From contig NZ_CP116808.1 in assembly GCF_028464065.1 (NCBI RefSeq), positions 3,997,501 to 4,061,500 of the forward strand: 64,000 nucleotides of DNA, read 5' to 3'. Shown piece after piece: positions 44,591-53,285 of the stretch (position 1 is its first letter; each line of letters begins with the position of its first letter). Below the pieces are notes generated by a model that made no database searches, had not been told where the DNA came from, and saw only the letters and a list, made by a program, of their open reading frames with translations. This DNA is from Saprospira sp. CCB-QB6 (lineage in GTDB: Bacteria; Bacteroidota; Bacteroidia; Chitinophagales; Saprospiraceae). The position numbers were made by a program, and so were the translations under genes.

Positions 44591-44727
44591 GGGGCTTCCA
44601 GCTCGCTTTTGCTCGCTGGCGTTACGCTCCGCAGCTCGCAAGTCTGCTCGGCCCTGCGCGGGCTTTGCCCGCTGGGTCTGCCGCCTTCGGCGGCCCTGCT
44701 GCGCATCACTAAGCCGCTCAGCGGGAG
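44591..44727 (+). repeat. GC-rich hairpin-mosaic element, copy R16 (+)
   Basis: It starts TTTGGGGCTTCC. The first hairpin is CCAGCTCGCTTTTGCTCGCTGG and the middle hairpin GCGGGCTTTGCCCGC. It faces R17, only about 55 bp away. Confidence 0.88.
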
Positions 44728-44780
44728 AGGGGAGACTAAAATGGAGCGGCTGCGGCACCTTTGGTCCAATTAACGATTTT

Positions 44781-44955
44781 GCAGGCCCGAAGGGCCGCAG
44801 GCTGAGGGATAGTAGGCAGTGGCCGAAGGCCAGACTGAGCCAGCTTGCTGGCGAAAGGCCGAGCGACCCGACCAACGGGAGCCGACGCAGCGAAGCAAGT
44901 AGTAGCGAGCTGCGACATAGCCCGACCCAAGGCCGCAGGCCTTGGGGACAGCCCC
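44781..44955 (-). repeat. GC-rich hairpin-mosaic element, copy R17 (-)
   Basis: It ends GCCCCAAATT. It carries the long module GACCCGACCAACGGGAGCC plus GACGCAGCGAAGCAAGTAG shared with R2 and R3. The terminal hairpin is CCCAAGGCCGCAGGCCTTGGG. Confidence 0.88.
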
Positions 44956-45492
44956 AAATTAAATAGTAAAGAAGAATTGGAAAAATACGCCAAATAGTTG
45001 TCGATAGGGGTGTTTTGAGTAAATCTATTTAACATAATATAAATTATGGGGCAATATGGGCTTAAAAAAGGGAGAGAGGCCCTGTGTATCGGGCTTTGAG
45101 GGATTTTGCTTGTTATTTCGAGCAGTCTAGGTTGCTGTATTGAGGGATTTATTTGGGCCAATAAAATTTGTTTTGGGCTTTTGTGCTCGCTTTAGGCTGA
45201 TTATTGCTGCGGATGTCATTTTAGGTTTGCCACTTACTTTCAGGCAATGTCTTTTGTTATGGCCCATTGATTTTGGAGCAAGTTGATCCTCCTGAGCCGC
45301 TTCAAGACGCTGGAGGGCTCATCCCCTGAGAAATTCCTTTGCTTTTGGCTCTTGTTGTTATTTTATGGATGATTTTCACATCATTCAATATAAAAGACTG
45401 AATTACAGGTTTTTACAACTTTAAAGTGTTGATTAGCAAGCTTTAAACAAACATTTAGGCCCTTTAATCGTTAAATCCACTATTTAGTGCCG
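44956..45492. other. Gene-free AT-rich spacer upstream of mnmA
   Basis: About 540 bp. A possible stem CCTCCTGAGCCGC...GCTGGAGGGCTCA lies near 45288-45325, and otherwise AT-rich sequence. I see no coding frame and no recognisable RNA family. Confidence 0.5.
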
Positions 45493-45500
45493 TATATTTG
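45493..45500 (+). promoter_or_regulatory. Candidate -7 box of mnmA (TATATTTG)
   Basis: TATATTTG fits TAnnTTTG and lies 50 bp before the ATG at 45551. A TTA at about 45471 is a weak -33 candidate. Confidence 0.5.
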
Positions 45501-45550
45501 CGGCTGCTTAGCAATGAGCGTATTTTTAGCTCAGAAATCAGTTGGAAAAA

Positions 45551-46723
45551 ATGAACGGAAAACGAGTAGTTGTCGGCCTTTCAGGCGGTGTAGATTCAAG
45601 TGTAACGGCCTATCTCCTTTTGGAGCAAGGTTATGAAGTGATTGGTCTTTTCATGCGAAATTGGAATGACGATTCGGTAATTGAGGAAAATGAATGTCCT
45701 TGGATTGAGGATAGCAATGATGCACTTTTGGTGGCTCAGGAATTGGGTATTCCCTTTCAGGTAGTTGACTTGAGCGAGGAATATAAAGAGCGGATTGTCA
45801 ATTATATGTTTGCGGAATATGAGGCGGGCCGCACGCCTAATCCCGATGTACTTTGCAACCGAGAAATCAAATTTGATGTCTTTTTGGAAAAGGCTTTGGA
45901 GCTTGGTGCAGATTATGTGGCGACGGGTCATTATTGCCAAAAAACGAGTATTGAAAAAGATGGGCAGCTTTATCATCAGTTGAAAGCTGGGGCGGACCCG
46001 AACAAGGACCAAAGTTATTTTCTTTGTCAATTATCTCAGGAGCAATTGGCCAAGGCCCTCTTCCCTATTGGGCATTTGCAGAAATCTGAGGTTCGGGAAA
46101 TTGCCAAAGAGCAGGGCTTGATTACTGCAGAGAAAAAAGATTCTCAGGGACTTTGTTTTGTGGGAAAAATCAAGCTGCCTGTATTTTTACAACAGCAATT
46201 GGCGCCCAAAACGGGCCAAGCCATTGAAATAGCGGCGGATGCTCCCATTTTTCAAAGGACAGCCACTGAGCTAGCTGATTTGGCGCGCCCCTACCCTTTT
46301 TCTCCCGAATTGGGCAAGGTTGTGGGCGAACAAGCTGGAGCGCATTTTTTTACTGTTGGTCAGCGCAAAGGTTTGCAATTAGGTGGATTTAAAGCGCCAC
46401 TTTTCGTTTTGCATACTGATACTGAGAAAAATATTGTTTATGTGGGCCAAGGCAAAGAACATCCAGGCTTGTATCGCCCAGCCTTATTTGTGCCTGCTGC
46501 GGAAGCCCATTGGTTGCGTCCAGATTTAGCCTTGAAAGCTGGGGAAGAAATGAGCGTTATGGCGCGCATTCGCTATCGCCAAGCCTTGCAGAAAGCACAG
46601 TTGATTGCTCGAGAAGAAGGTTTATATTTCTTGTTTGAGCAACCCCAAAGAGGGATTACACCTGGGCAGTTTGCGGCAGCTTATTTAGGCGATGAATTGG
46701 TCTTTTCTGGAGTGATTCAATAA
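45551..46723 (+). CDS. mnmA: tRNA-specific 2-thiouridylase MnmA
   Basis: The start is the ATG at 45551 ([13 protein letters not shown]); three codons upstream a TTG is in frame. The 390-residue enzyme adds sulfur at C2 of the wobble uridine in tRNA Lys, Glu and Gln using ATP and persulfide sulfur. The PP-loop is SGGVDSS (11-17). The catalytic pair is Cys102 ([12 protein letters not shown]) and Cys202 (DSQGLCFVG), at nearly the E. coli positions. [11 protein letters not shown] and [19 protein letters not shown] are the usual C-terminal blocks. Monocistronic between a promoter candidate and a strong terminator. Confidence 0.96.
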   Translation: MNGKRVVVGLSGGVDSSVTAYLLLEQGYEVIGLFMRNWNDDSVIEENECPWIEDSNDALLVAQELGIPFQVVDLSEEYKERIVNYMFAEYEAGRTPNPDVLCNREIKFDVFLEKALELGADYVATGHYCQKTSIEKDGQLYHQLKAGADPNKDQSYFLCQLSQEQLAKALFPIGHLQKSEVREIAKEQGLITAEKKDSQGLCFVGKIKLPVFLQQQLAPKTGQAIEIAADAPIFQRTATELADLARPYPFSPELGKVVGEQAGAHFFTVGQRKGLQLGGFKAPLFVLHTDTEKNIVYVGQGKEHPGLYRPALFVPAAEAHWLRPDLALKAGEEMSVMARIRYRQALQKAQLIAREEGLYFLFEQPQRGITPGQFAAAYLGDELVFSGVIQ

Positions 46724-46726
46724 ACC

Positions 46727-46770
46727 CAAAAACGGCTTGATAATCATTTGATTATCAAGCCGTTTTTTTT
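46727..46770. terminator. Bidirectional terminator between mnmA and the polysaccharide cluster
   Basis: AACGGCTTGATAATCA, TT, TGATTATCAAGCCGTT: a 16 bp perfect inverted repeat with A-run before and T-run after, serving both convergent genes. Confidence 0.9.
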
Positions 46771-46780
46771 GTTCACTTAT

Positions 46781-47809
46781 TTATTTCAAGGCATAAATCT
46801 TCTCAATAATTTCTACCACTTTAAGTCCTTCTAAGGCATTGGTGCTGATAATCTTCCTCCCCTTCAATACGTCCACTACATTCTCAATCACATAAGAGTG
46901 ATTAGCTGCAGAGCCTTTATAGTGCCCATAATCATTTGGTGGATTGGCAGGTGGCAGCTCAGGCATTTCATAATCTTCGATCTCGCAATACTCTACCTCA
47001 TTCATATATTGGCCACCAATTTTTAGGCTGCCCTTGGCCCCAATGACGGTCAAACTGCTCTCCATATTTTGTCGGTAAACAGCTGTAGAATAATTGATGC
47101 AGCCCATTCCCCCATTGACAAAATCAAACTGAACCAAACCCGAATCCTCAAAATCGGTCATTTCTTGATGCTGAAAATCAGCAAAGCGAGCCGATATATT
47201 TTTAATGTCGCCAAAAAGCCAGTACATCATATCCACAAAATGAGAGAACTGCGTAAATAAGGTTCCCCCATCGGCTGCCGCTTGGCCCTTCCATGCATGC
47301 GCTTGGCCATTGGGCCGATAATAGCGCTCATCTCGGTTCCAATAACAATTGATCTGCACCAATTGAATGGCCCCCAAACGCTGCTCCAATAGCAGTTGCT
47401 TAAGCCATTTGGCAGGCGGCGAATAACGGTTTTGCATCACTACAAATATCTGTTTGGACATTTGCAAGGATTTATAAATTAGGGCCTCGCAATCTACTTT
47501 ATTGAGCGCCATAGGCTTTTCAATCACTACTTCTTTTCCTGCTTCTAAGCCCAAGAGCCCCTGCTCGGCATGACAACCATTAGGCGTGCAAATGCAGAGC
47601 ACAGAGACCGACTTTTCTTGGGCCAATAGCTCCGACAAACTGCTATAAAATGGTAGTTCTTCCGCCCAATCTGGTAAATTGAGCTCCGATTTGGGCCGAA
47701 TATCGCAAAGCGCACAAGCTTCTGCCTCGCTCTGCTGTTGAATCATCGCTAAATGCCGCTTGCCCACAAAACCAAGGCCCACAACGGCAAATTTTATCTT
47801 TTCTGACAT
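46781..47809 (-). CDS. Gfo/Idh/MocA family NAD-dependent sugar dehydrogenase
   Basis: I use the ATG at 47809 (MSEKIKFAVVGLG), 342 residues, which gives the normal family N-terminus; an ATG at 47842 would overlap the preceding gene. The Rossmann nucleotide loop is GLGFVGKRH (11-19) and the EKP motif that places the nicotinamide is at 97-99 (VVIEKPMAL). As the last gene of a polysaccharide cluster it probably oxidises a UDP-sugar, as WbpB-type 3-dehydrogenases do in making amino or acetamido uronic sugars; the substrate is inference. A partner aminotransferase is not in the cluster. Confidence 0.88.
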   Translation of the reverse strand: MSEKIKFAVVGLGFVGKRHLAMIQQQSEAEACALCDIRPKSELNLPDWAEELPFYSSLSELLAQEKSVSVLCICTPNGCHAEQGLLGLEAGKEVVIEKPMALNKVDCEALIYKSLQMSKQIFVVMQNRYSPPAKWLKQLLLEQRLGAIQLVQINCYWNRDERYYRPNGQAHAWKGQAAADGGTLFTQFSHFVDMMYWLFGDIKNISARFADFQHQEMTDFEDSGLVQFDFVNGGMGCINYSTAVYRQNMESSLTVIGAKGSLKIGGQYMNEVEYCEIEDYEMPELPPANPPNDYGHYKGSAANHSYVIENVVDVLKGRKIISTNALEGLKVVEIIEKIYALK

Positions 47810-47819
47810 CTCTATTCCC

Positions 47820-48923
47820 TTAAATTTCTTGCAAATAAGCATCTATCCGATGCAATTGTGCCAAATAACTATTAGCCTGCGCATAGGCTTTGCGCTCCGC
47901 TTGCAACTGCTCGCTATTGATCTCAGTCAAATGCCCCAAAGCCCAAGCAAATTTAGCGGGCAAATCTGCATTATCTTCCACCATATAGACCCAATCCTTT
48001 CGCTCCTTATACTCATCTATAAAATGGCTAACAACGGCTTTCCCCCGACTCAAATACTCTAAAATCTTATGCGGATTGGCCATAGCTGCAGGATTCTTAT
48101 CCCCCTCATAACTCATCAAAAACAAATCGAAATGGTCCAAATAAGCGGGCAGCTCTGCCGAGGGTTTGGGGCCCAATAAAAAACAGTTGTCCAGCTCCAT
48201 CAATTGCGCAATCAATGATTTGCGCTCAGTGCCCGACAAATTCCCTTTTTCATAAGGTCCAATAAAATAAAAATCTACTTCTCCCTGCTGCTTCACAATG
48301 CTCAACAAAGCCCGCTCATCCAAAAAAGGATAGTTCAAGTTGCCTACATAGCCCACTTTCAAGCGTTCCGATCGAGGCGAAAAATCTACTTCGGGCGCCG
48401 CAGCCAAAAAATGCTGTGCCAAACCATGATTGATGAAATACATGGGCGTGGGCCCAGTAGCCTCAAAGCGCTCTATGATTTTATGCGAACTGGCAAAAAG
48501 AATTTGGGCCGAATTGATTACCGCCTGCTCCAACGGACAAATATGGGGATCCACAGGATGATAAATGCGATAATCCGCTCCAAATTGCCTCAAATCCTGA
48601 AAGCGAAAAGGATCAAAACTCCAAATGATGTCTGCCTTAGCCTCCGCCAACTGATACAGCCGTTTAATTAAACCGGCATTAGCCCATTTTCGCAAAAAGT
48701 TGGGCCAACGCTGCAGCCCTTTTCGCCAAGCAGTGCTATAATCCAAAACCCATAAATTAGGCGCCACTTTTTGCTTGGCCCATTTTCCCGAAGGCGGATT
48801 CACAAAATAAACGCGATTGCCCTTTTGGGCCAACAAACTGGCATAATGATGCTTGGAAACAAAACTTTTGCCCCAAGCTTCAGGCGATAAAATAAAGATG
48901 CTCTTCCCTCGAAGAATATTCAT
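47820..48923 (-). CDS. Glycosyltransferase (GT4-like)
   Basis: The 367-residue protein has a GT-B layout. The N-terminal half has KSFVSKHHYASLLAQKGNRV and IIWSFDPFRF. The C-terminal donor domain has GYVGNLNYPFLDERAL, CFLLGPKPSAELPAYLDHFD and NPHKILEYLSRGKAVVSH. The last contains the KxLEYLxxGKxVV pattern that binds the nucleotide sugar. It should add one sugar to the lipid-linked polysaccharide. It lies 10 bp upstream of the dehydrogenase gene and is separated from the previous gene by element R18. Confidence 0.85.
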   Translation of the reverse strand: MNILRGKSIFILSPEAWGKSFVSKHHYASLLAQKGNRVYFVNPPSGKWAKQKVAPNLWVLDYSTAWRKGLQRWPNFLRKWANAGLIKRLYQLAEAKADIIWSFDPFRFQDLRQFGADYRIYHPVDPHICPLEQAVINSAQILFASSHKIIERFEATGPTPMYFINHGLAQHFLAAAPEVDFSPRSERLKVGYVGNLNYPFLDERALLSIVKQQGEVDFYFIGPYEKGNLSGTERKSLIAQLMELDNCFLLGPKPSAELPAYLDHFDLFLMSYEGDKNPAAMANPHKILEYLSRGKAVVSHFIDEYKERKDWVYMVEDNADLPAKFAWALGHLTEINSEQLQAERKAYAQANSYLAQLHRIDAYLQEI

Positions 48924-48948
48924 AACTGCTTTTTTCTAGTTGTTTTTT

Positions 48949-49100
48949 GGGGCCTCCCTTCGCCCTTCAGGGCTCAGGGCGCTAGGTTGCGGGGCTCGCT
49001 ATTCGCTCGGCCCTTCAGCGCTACGCGCTTTGGTCTGGCCTTCGGCCACCCCTCCACAGCGCTAGGCCATTTGGCCTGCGGCCAAGCTGGCTTCGCCAGC
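48949..49100 (+). repeat. GC-rich hairpin-mosaic element, copy R18 (+)
   Basis: With its leading T-run, positions 48943-49086 are an exact 144 bp inverted copy of 50300-50443 (R19). Beyond that the terminal hairpins differ: CTGGCTTCGCCAG here and GGCGGCACAGCCGCC in R19. Confidence 0.95.
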
Positions 49101-49106
49101 CCAAAC

Positions 49107-50252
49107 TTAGTTTTTAGGGACCAACTGTCCATAAATTCGGCCTAATCGGATCATTTCTGTTTCTCGGTTGGCCAAACCCTTCGCCCGAAGATAAGCCTCT
49201 TCGATCATTTCTGTTTGGGGCTGCTCCAAAGCTTTTTGAATTTCTTGGGCCAAAGATTTAGCGGTCCATTCCCTAAACTGTAAGCAAGTTCCCGAAAAAA
49301 GATCTTCATCGTAGGCCAAGGGCGGCAAAATAAGAGGCGTTTTGCTGAGCATGGCTTCTATGGCCGTTACAGGCGTTCCATCTGATTTAGGGGTCATTAC
49401 CACTAAGCTAGCGGACTTATAGCTCTGCCAAAGGGCTTTTTGCTCCAAATTGGGCAGCCAGATATAATTGGCTTGGCCTGTTTGCATCAACTGGGCAATT
49501 TTATCCAAATAAGCTTGCTCTTTTCCGTCTTTATTTACAAAAACGAACTGGTATTGGTCCAGAATAGACTTAGGTAAAAGCTCAATAGCGGCAATAGCCA
49601 ATTCATGTTGATAGAGTGGGCGCATCGCTCTGGGGAAAAAGACAAATTGTTTTTCTTTGAGCTCCTCGGGCAAAGCTTGAGGCTGCGGCTCTTCAAATAG
49701 GGCTACATCTACTCCAGTACGGATGATGGCAATTTCTTTTTGGACCTGTGGAAAATGTTGCTCAATACTTTGAGCTTGTCGCAAAGAGGTAGAGACAATT
49801 TGGTCCAGTTGGCCAAAGGCTCGGCCATAAAAATGGCGAATGAGTCCATTTTTCCAGCCTCCTTCTTTAAAAAATTGGGGAATCGTTTGTAGAACGTCTG
49901 TTCCGCGGCTTGTCAGGACCATTTTCACGCCTAGACTTTTTCTGAAATAGGCCCAAAGGGCGTTGGGTTCGGCATAAAAGAGATGGATAAGATCAATTTT
50001 ATGTTCTTTAACCCAATCTGCCAATTTATTCATTTCTTGGCGGCTGCGAAAAAAGTGGCGGATAGAAAAATCTTCTATTTGGCCCAAGTACTCCACCTTC
50101 TCCTCGGCCAAAAATTGCTTCCATTGGGGAGATTGGAGATGGGGCTTATGATGAGCTCTAGAGACCACAAAACAATTATGATTTGGGGTGAAAAAGCGCA
50201 TCCATTTAAGGTCGTGAATAAGGCCTGGGTCGGCAAGGTAAAGAATATTCAT
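49107..50252 (-). CDS. Glycosyltransferase (GT4-like), flanked by an inverted repeat
   Basis: The start is the ATG at 50252 (MNILYLADPGLIHDL), 381 residues; the longer frame crosses element R19. The N-terminal acceptor domain includes IDLIHLFYAEPNALWAYF. The C-terminal GT-B donor domain includes FFPRAMRPLYQHELAIAAIE, YIWLPNLEQKALWQSYKSAS and SKSDGTPVTAIEAM-type sequence (actual: PKSDGTPVTAIEAMLSK), the classic GT4 nucleotide-sugar site with Glu. The complete gene sits inside a 144 bp perfect inverted repeat, so inversion could separate it from the cluster promoter. Confidence 0.88.
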   Translation of the reverse strand: MNILYLADPGLIHDLKWMRFFTPNHNCFVVSRAHHKPHLQSPQWKQFLAEEKVEYLGQIEDFSIRHFFRSRQEMNKLADWVKEHKIDLIHLFYAEPNALWAYFRKSLGVKMVLTSRGTDVLQTIPQFFKEGGWKNGLIRHFYGRAFGQLDQIVSTSLRQAQSIEQHFPQVQKEIAIIRTGVDVALFEEPQPQALPEELKEKQFVFFPRAMRPLYQHELAIAAIELLPKSILDQYQFVFVNKDGKEQAYLDKIAQLMQTGQANYIWLPNLEQKALWQSYKSASLVVMTPKSDGTPVTAIEAMLSKTPLILPPLAYDEDLFSGTCLQFREWTAKSLAQEIQKALEQPQTEMIEEAYLRAKGLANRETEMIRLGRIYGQLVPKN

Positions 50253-50283
50253 AGTTGTAAAATGGTCCAAAGGATCTAGAAAG

Positions 50284-50437
50284 GAGGCGGCTGTGCCGCC
50301 TTGGCCGCAGGCCAAATGGCCTAGCGCTGTGGAGGGGTGGCCGAAGGCCAGACCAAAGCGCGTAGCGCTGAAGGGCCGAGCGAATAGCGAGCCCCGCAAC
50401 CTAGCGCCCTGAGCCCTGAAGGGCGAAGGGAGGCCCC
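50284..50437 (-). repeat. GC-rich hairpin-mosaic element, copy R19 (-)
   Basis: It ends GGCCCCAAAAAA on the plus strand, 8 bp from the asnB stop codon. It is an exact inverted partner of R18 over 144 bp. Confidence 0.95.
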
Positions 50438-50444
50438 AAAAAAC

Positions 50445-52313
50445 TTAATCGAGATGTTTTTGTGCCCAAAGCTCGAAGCAGAGGAGAGTCCAGATACGGA
50501 GTGCATCTCGATTATCTGTAGCTTTTTGGTGGGTTGTCCAAATTGTATCGAGATAATTGGCTTGAAAGTAAGGGCGTTTTTTGAGTTGGTTAAGTAGTTC
50601 TTCACCCCAGCTTTTGGCTTGATTGCGCAGCCAATCGCCGATGGGAATACTAAAGCCTTTTTTGGGGCGATTTAAAATTTGGGGATCAATTTTCGTTTTG
50701 GCCAATTGCTTGAGTAAAAACTTATTTTGGTTTTGATGAAACTTGAGTTCATCGGGTAGGCTGAAAGCGAAATTAAGCAAATCGATATCGAGAAAAGGCG
50801 AACGTACCTCTAGTGAATGGTACATCGAGGCGCGGTCCACCTTGGGTAGATAATCGTTGAGCAGGCGGGTTTGTAGGGAGCTGCGCATCAGTTGATCGAC
50901 AGGAGTTCCCTGGCCTGCATGATTGGTCCAGATAGACTGTAGATGTTCTTGAGCGCTGGGGGGCTGTTTTTGGGCATAAAGGGCCTCTTTGGACCAAAAT
51001 CCCATTTGTCGGAAGAGGCGTTTTTCTGGAGGAAGTTGTAAATAAGCATAGTAGGCTCCCATATTTTTCTTTTTGCCTTTTAGGCGGCCCAATACTTTAT
51101 CTAATTGGCTAACTAGATATTGATTTTTGGGATATTTTTTGGCGAATTGGCTAGCTTGAAAAGCCAGGCCATAATCGGGATAGCCTCCAAAAAGCTCATC
51201 GCCTCCATCTCCAGATAGGGCCACCTTATATTCCTTGGATATGGCTTGGCAGACCAGAGAAGAGGGTAAAATGCTCGCATCGGCAAAGGGTTCTCCGAAA
51301 TAGTCCATCAATCCTTCTAATTGATCAAAGAGTTGGTCTTCCACCACAATTTCATGATGATCGCAATTATAGTGTTGGGCCAAGGCTTTTGCTTCGGCAA
51401 ATTCGTTCATGTCGATCGCTTCGGCAAAGCCGATGGTAAAGCTGGGCACGGCTTGGCTAGATTCTTCGGCCATCAGGGCCGTAACGAGGCCAGAATCTAC
51501 ACCACCGCTCAGGAAGCAAGCGATAGGGACATCACTTACTAGACGTTTGCGGATAGCTTTTCGGAGCATATTTTCGGTTTGGGTCAAAGCCTCCTCCAAA
51601 TTGATATTTAAGGTTTCTTTCTTTTTCAGGCTCCAGTAGCTGGTCAATTGAGGTTCTCCGCTTTCCAATTGAAGTTGAAGAACTTGAGCGGGCGGAATTT
51701 GTTTAATTTCCTGCCAGATAGTATGTGGTTGAGGGCTAGACAGCTCAGTGAGATAGTAATCGAGGCTAGCCAGATCGAGCTGGGCATTGGGAAGTTGTGC
51801 CTTAACGATGCGAATATCGGAAGAGAAATAAAGCGCTTGGCCCGTCCAGCTGTAATAAAGGGGTTTTTTGCCTAGGCGGTCGCGAACCAAGAAAAGTTTA
51901 TTTTCCTTTTGGTCGAAAAGGGCAAAGGCAAACATTCCGTCAATCTTATCCAGCATTGTTTGTAGGCCCCATTGTTCGTAAGCGGCCATAATGACTTCTG
52001 TATCGCTAAGCGTATTGAGTTTGACGTACTCCTGACTTAGTTCTGTTCGGATAGCTTGGTAATTATAGATTTCTCCATTGAAGCTGATCCAGCAGCGGCC
52101 GCTAGCAGAAGGCATAGGTTGTCGGCCTTCTTCAGAGAGTTCAATAATAGACAAGCGGCGGTGGAAGAATTCTAATTGTCCAGCGGGCAGAGCAAAAGAT
52201 TTTTCGCCTTGGGCTTCTGGTCCTCTTCTTTCCAGTGATTTAAAAATAAATTCCTTTTGAGCGGGAGAAAAAGCTTGGCCCGATCGATTAAATTGTCCAG
52301 CGATACCACACAT
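50445..52313 (-). CDS. asnB: Asparagine synthase (glutamine-hydrolysing), polysaccharide-cluster type
   Basis: The 622-residue enzyme has an N-terminal class II glutamine amidotransferase domain with nucleophile Cys2 (MCGIAGQFN) and blocks RRGPEAQGE and FNGEIYNYQ. The C-terminal synthetase domain has the PP-loop CFLSGGVDSGLVTALMAE and ALSGDGGDELFGGYPDY. It can make asparagine, but in O-antigen clusters homologues amidate uronic-acid sugars, the likelier role here between glycosyltransferase genes (5 bp from the gene upstream). A dedicated asparagine role cannot be excluded. Confidence 0.9.
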   Translation of the reverse strand: MCGIAGQFNRSGQAFSPAQKEFIFKSLERRGPEAQGEKSFALPAGQLEFFHRRLSIIELSEEGRQPMPSASGRCWISFNGEIYNYQAIRTELSQEYVKLNTLSDTEVIMAAYEQWGLQTMLDKIDGMFAFALFDQKENKLFLVRDRLGKKPLYYSWTGQALYFSSDIRIVKAQLPNAQLDLASLDYYLTELSSPQPHTIWQEIKQIPPAQVLQLQLESGEPQLTSYWSLKKKETLNINLEEALTQTENMLRKAIRKRLVSDVPIACFLSGGVDSGLVTALMAEESSQAVPSFTIGFAEAIDMNEFAEAKALAQHYNCDHHEIVVEDQLFDQLEGLMDYFGEPFADASILPSSLVCQAISKEYKVALSGDGGDELFGGYPDYGLAFQASQFAKKYPKNQYLVSQLDKVLGRLKGKKKNMGAYYAYLQLPPEKRLFRQMGFWSKEALYAQKQPPSAQEHLQSIWTNHAGQGTPVDQLMRSSLQTRLLNDYLPKVDRASMYHSLEVRSPFLDIDLLNFAFSLPDELKFHQNQNKFLLKQLAKTKIDPQILNRPKKGFSIPIGDWLRNQAKSWGEELLNQLKKRPYFQANYLDTIWTTHQKATDNRDALRIWTLLCFELWAQKHLD

Positions 52314-52318
52314 AGAAA

Positions 52319-53284
52319 TTAGTTCAAGAGTTTAATATTAGCTTTGCGTAAGATATAAAAAGCTGTTCGGTAGTTAATCAAATGTTTGGGGGCAATTTTT
52401 ATGGCTTGCAGTGCAGCAAAAAATGCAGATCGATATAAATGCTGATACATATAACTAGCAGCATATTCTCGGTAGAGTAAGTCGGGAGTTTGGCGATAAG
52501 GTTGGCAAAGCACTTCCAACTGCTCCAAAACGCGTTCTTCTTCGCCTAATTGCAAGGCATCTTGGCCTTTATCTTTGCGTTCTTGGGCCAGCCACTGTAC
52601 TAGTTTATGACCTACCGCATTTTCCGCCTTTAGGGTTTTAGAAAAGGAGTTATTGAGTTGGCGGTAAGCATAAAGATTATCGGGTAGATTTGTTGCGGGC
52701 ATAAGCTCTAGCATTCGACAAGATAAATCGTAATCTTCATTGCCAATTCGATTAAAAAAATGGCGATAGCCCCCTACTTTATGAAATAGGCTTGCTCGAT
52801 AAATCATAGTTGCTCCACAAAATTGATTATGCTGCGTTATCTGGGCTTTGATTATTTTGGGGTCGCTTTCCTTTTGGTATACAGCAATTCGTTGCCCTTT
52901 AGCTGAGATCGATTCGTAGGCGGTTCCACAAAATCCAAATTCTGGATGGGCCAGTAAAAAGTTCATTTGCAGCTCAAAGCGATTTGGGGCCGAGTAGTCA
53001 TCTGCATCATGTACAGAGAGAAACTCTCCATTAGCCTTTTCTTTGAGTAAACGGTTAATGGTTTTTATTTTGCCTCTATTTTTATCGTTATGATCTGTTT
53101 TAAAGCGTTTATCTTTGGCAGCCCATTGGTCCAGAATAGCGCGACTGTTATCACTGGAGCCATCATCCGCCAGCCAAAACTCTACAGGCTCATAAGTTTG
53201 CTTAGCCAGAGCAGTTAGGCAGTCTTCTAAGTAAGGAGCTGCGTTATAGACAGAGAGGACTACGGAAAGTAACGGCTTTGTCAT
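52319..53284 (-). CDS. Glycosyltransferase family 2
   Basis: The 321-residue protein has a GT-A fold: LSVVLSVYNAAPYLEDCLTA at the N-terminus, ADDGSSDNSRAILDQW (UDP-binding), HDADDYSAPNRFELQMNFL with the DxD motif, and NEDYDLSCRM near 195 with the likely catalytic base. No membrane segment is obvious, so it acts at the cytoplasmic face. Its stop lies 5 bp before the asnB start, and it begins 1 bp after the GT56-like gene, so translation is probably coupled. Confidence 0.9.
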   Translation of the reverse strand: MTKPLLSVVLSVYNAAPYLEDCLTALAKQTYEPVEFWLADDGSSDNSRAILDQWAAKDKRFKTDHNDKNRGKIKTINRLLKEKANGEFLSVHDADDYSAPNRFELQMNFLLAHPEFGFCGTAYESISAKGQRIAVYQKESDPKIIKAQITQHNQFCGATMIYRASLFHKVGGYRHFFNRIGNEDYDLSCRMLELMPATNLPDNLYAYRQLNNSFSKTLKAENAVGHKLVQWLAQERKDKGQDALQLGEEERVLEQLEVLCQPYRQTPDLLYREYAASYMYQHLYRSAFFAALQAIKIAPKHLINYRTAFYILRKANIKLLN

Positions 53285-53285
53285 C

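Noticed and set aside
44736-45161. Minus-strand ORF of 141 codons upstream of mnmA
   Set aside because: It crosses element R17 and AT-rich spacer; composition and position do not support a gene.
45280-45330. Possible tRNA or small RNA with a CCTCC...GGAGG stem
   Set aside because: No cloverleaf or T-loop sequence can be built; only one short stem is visible.
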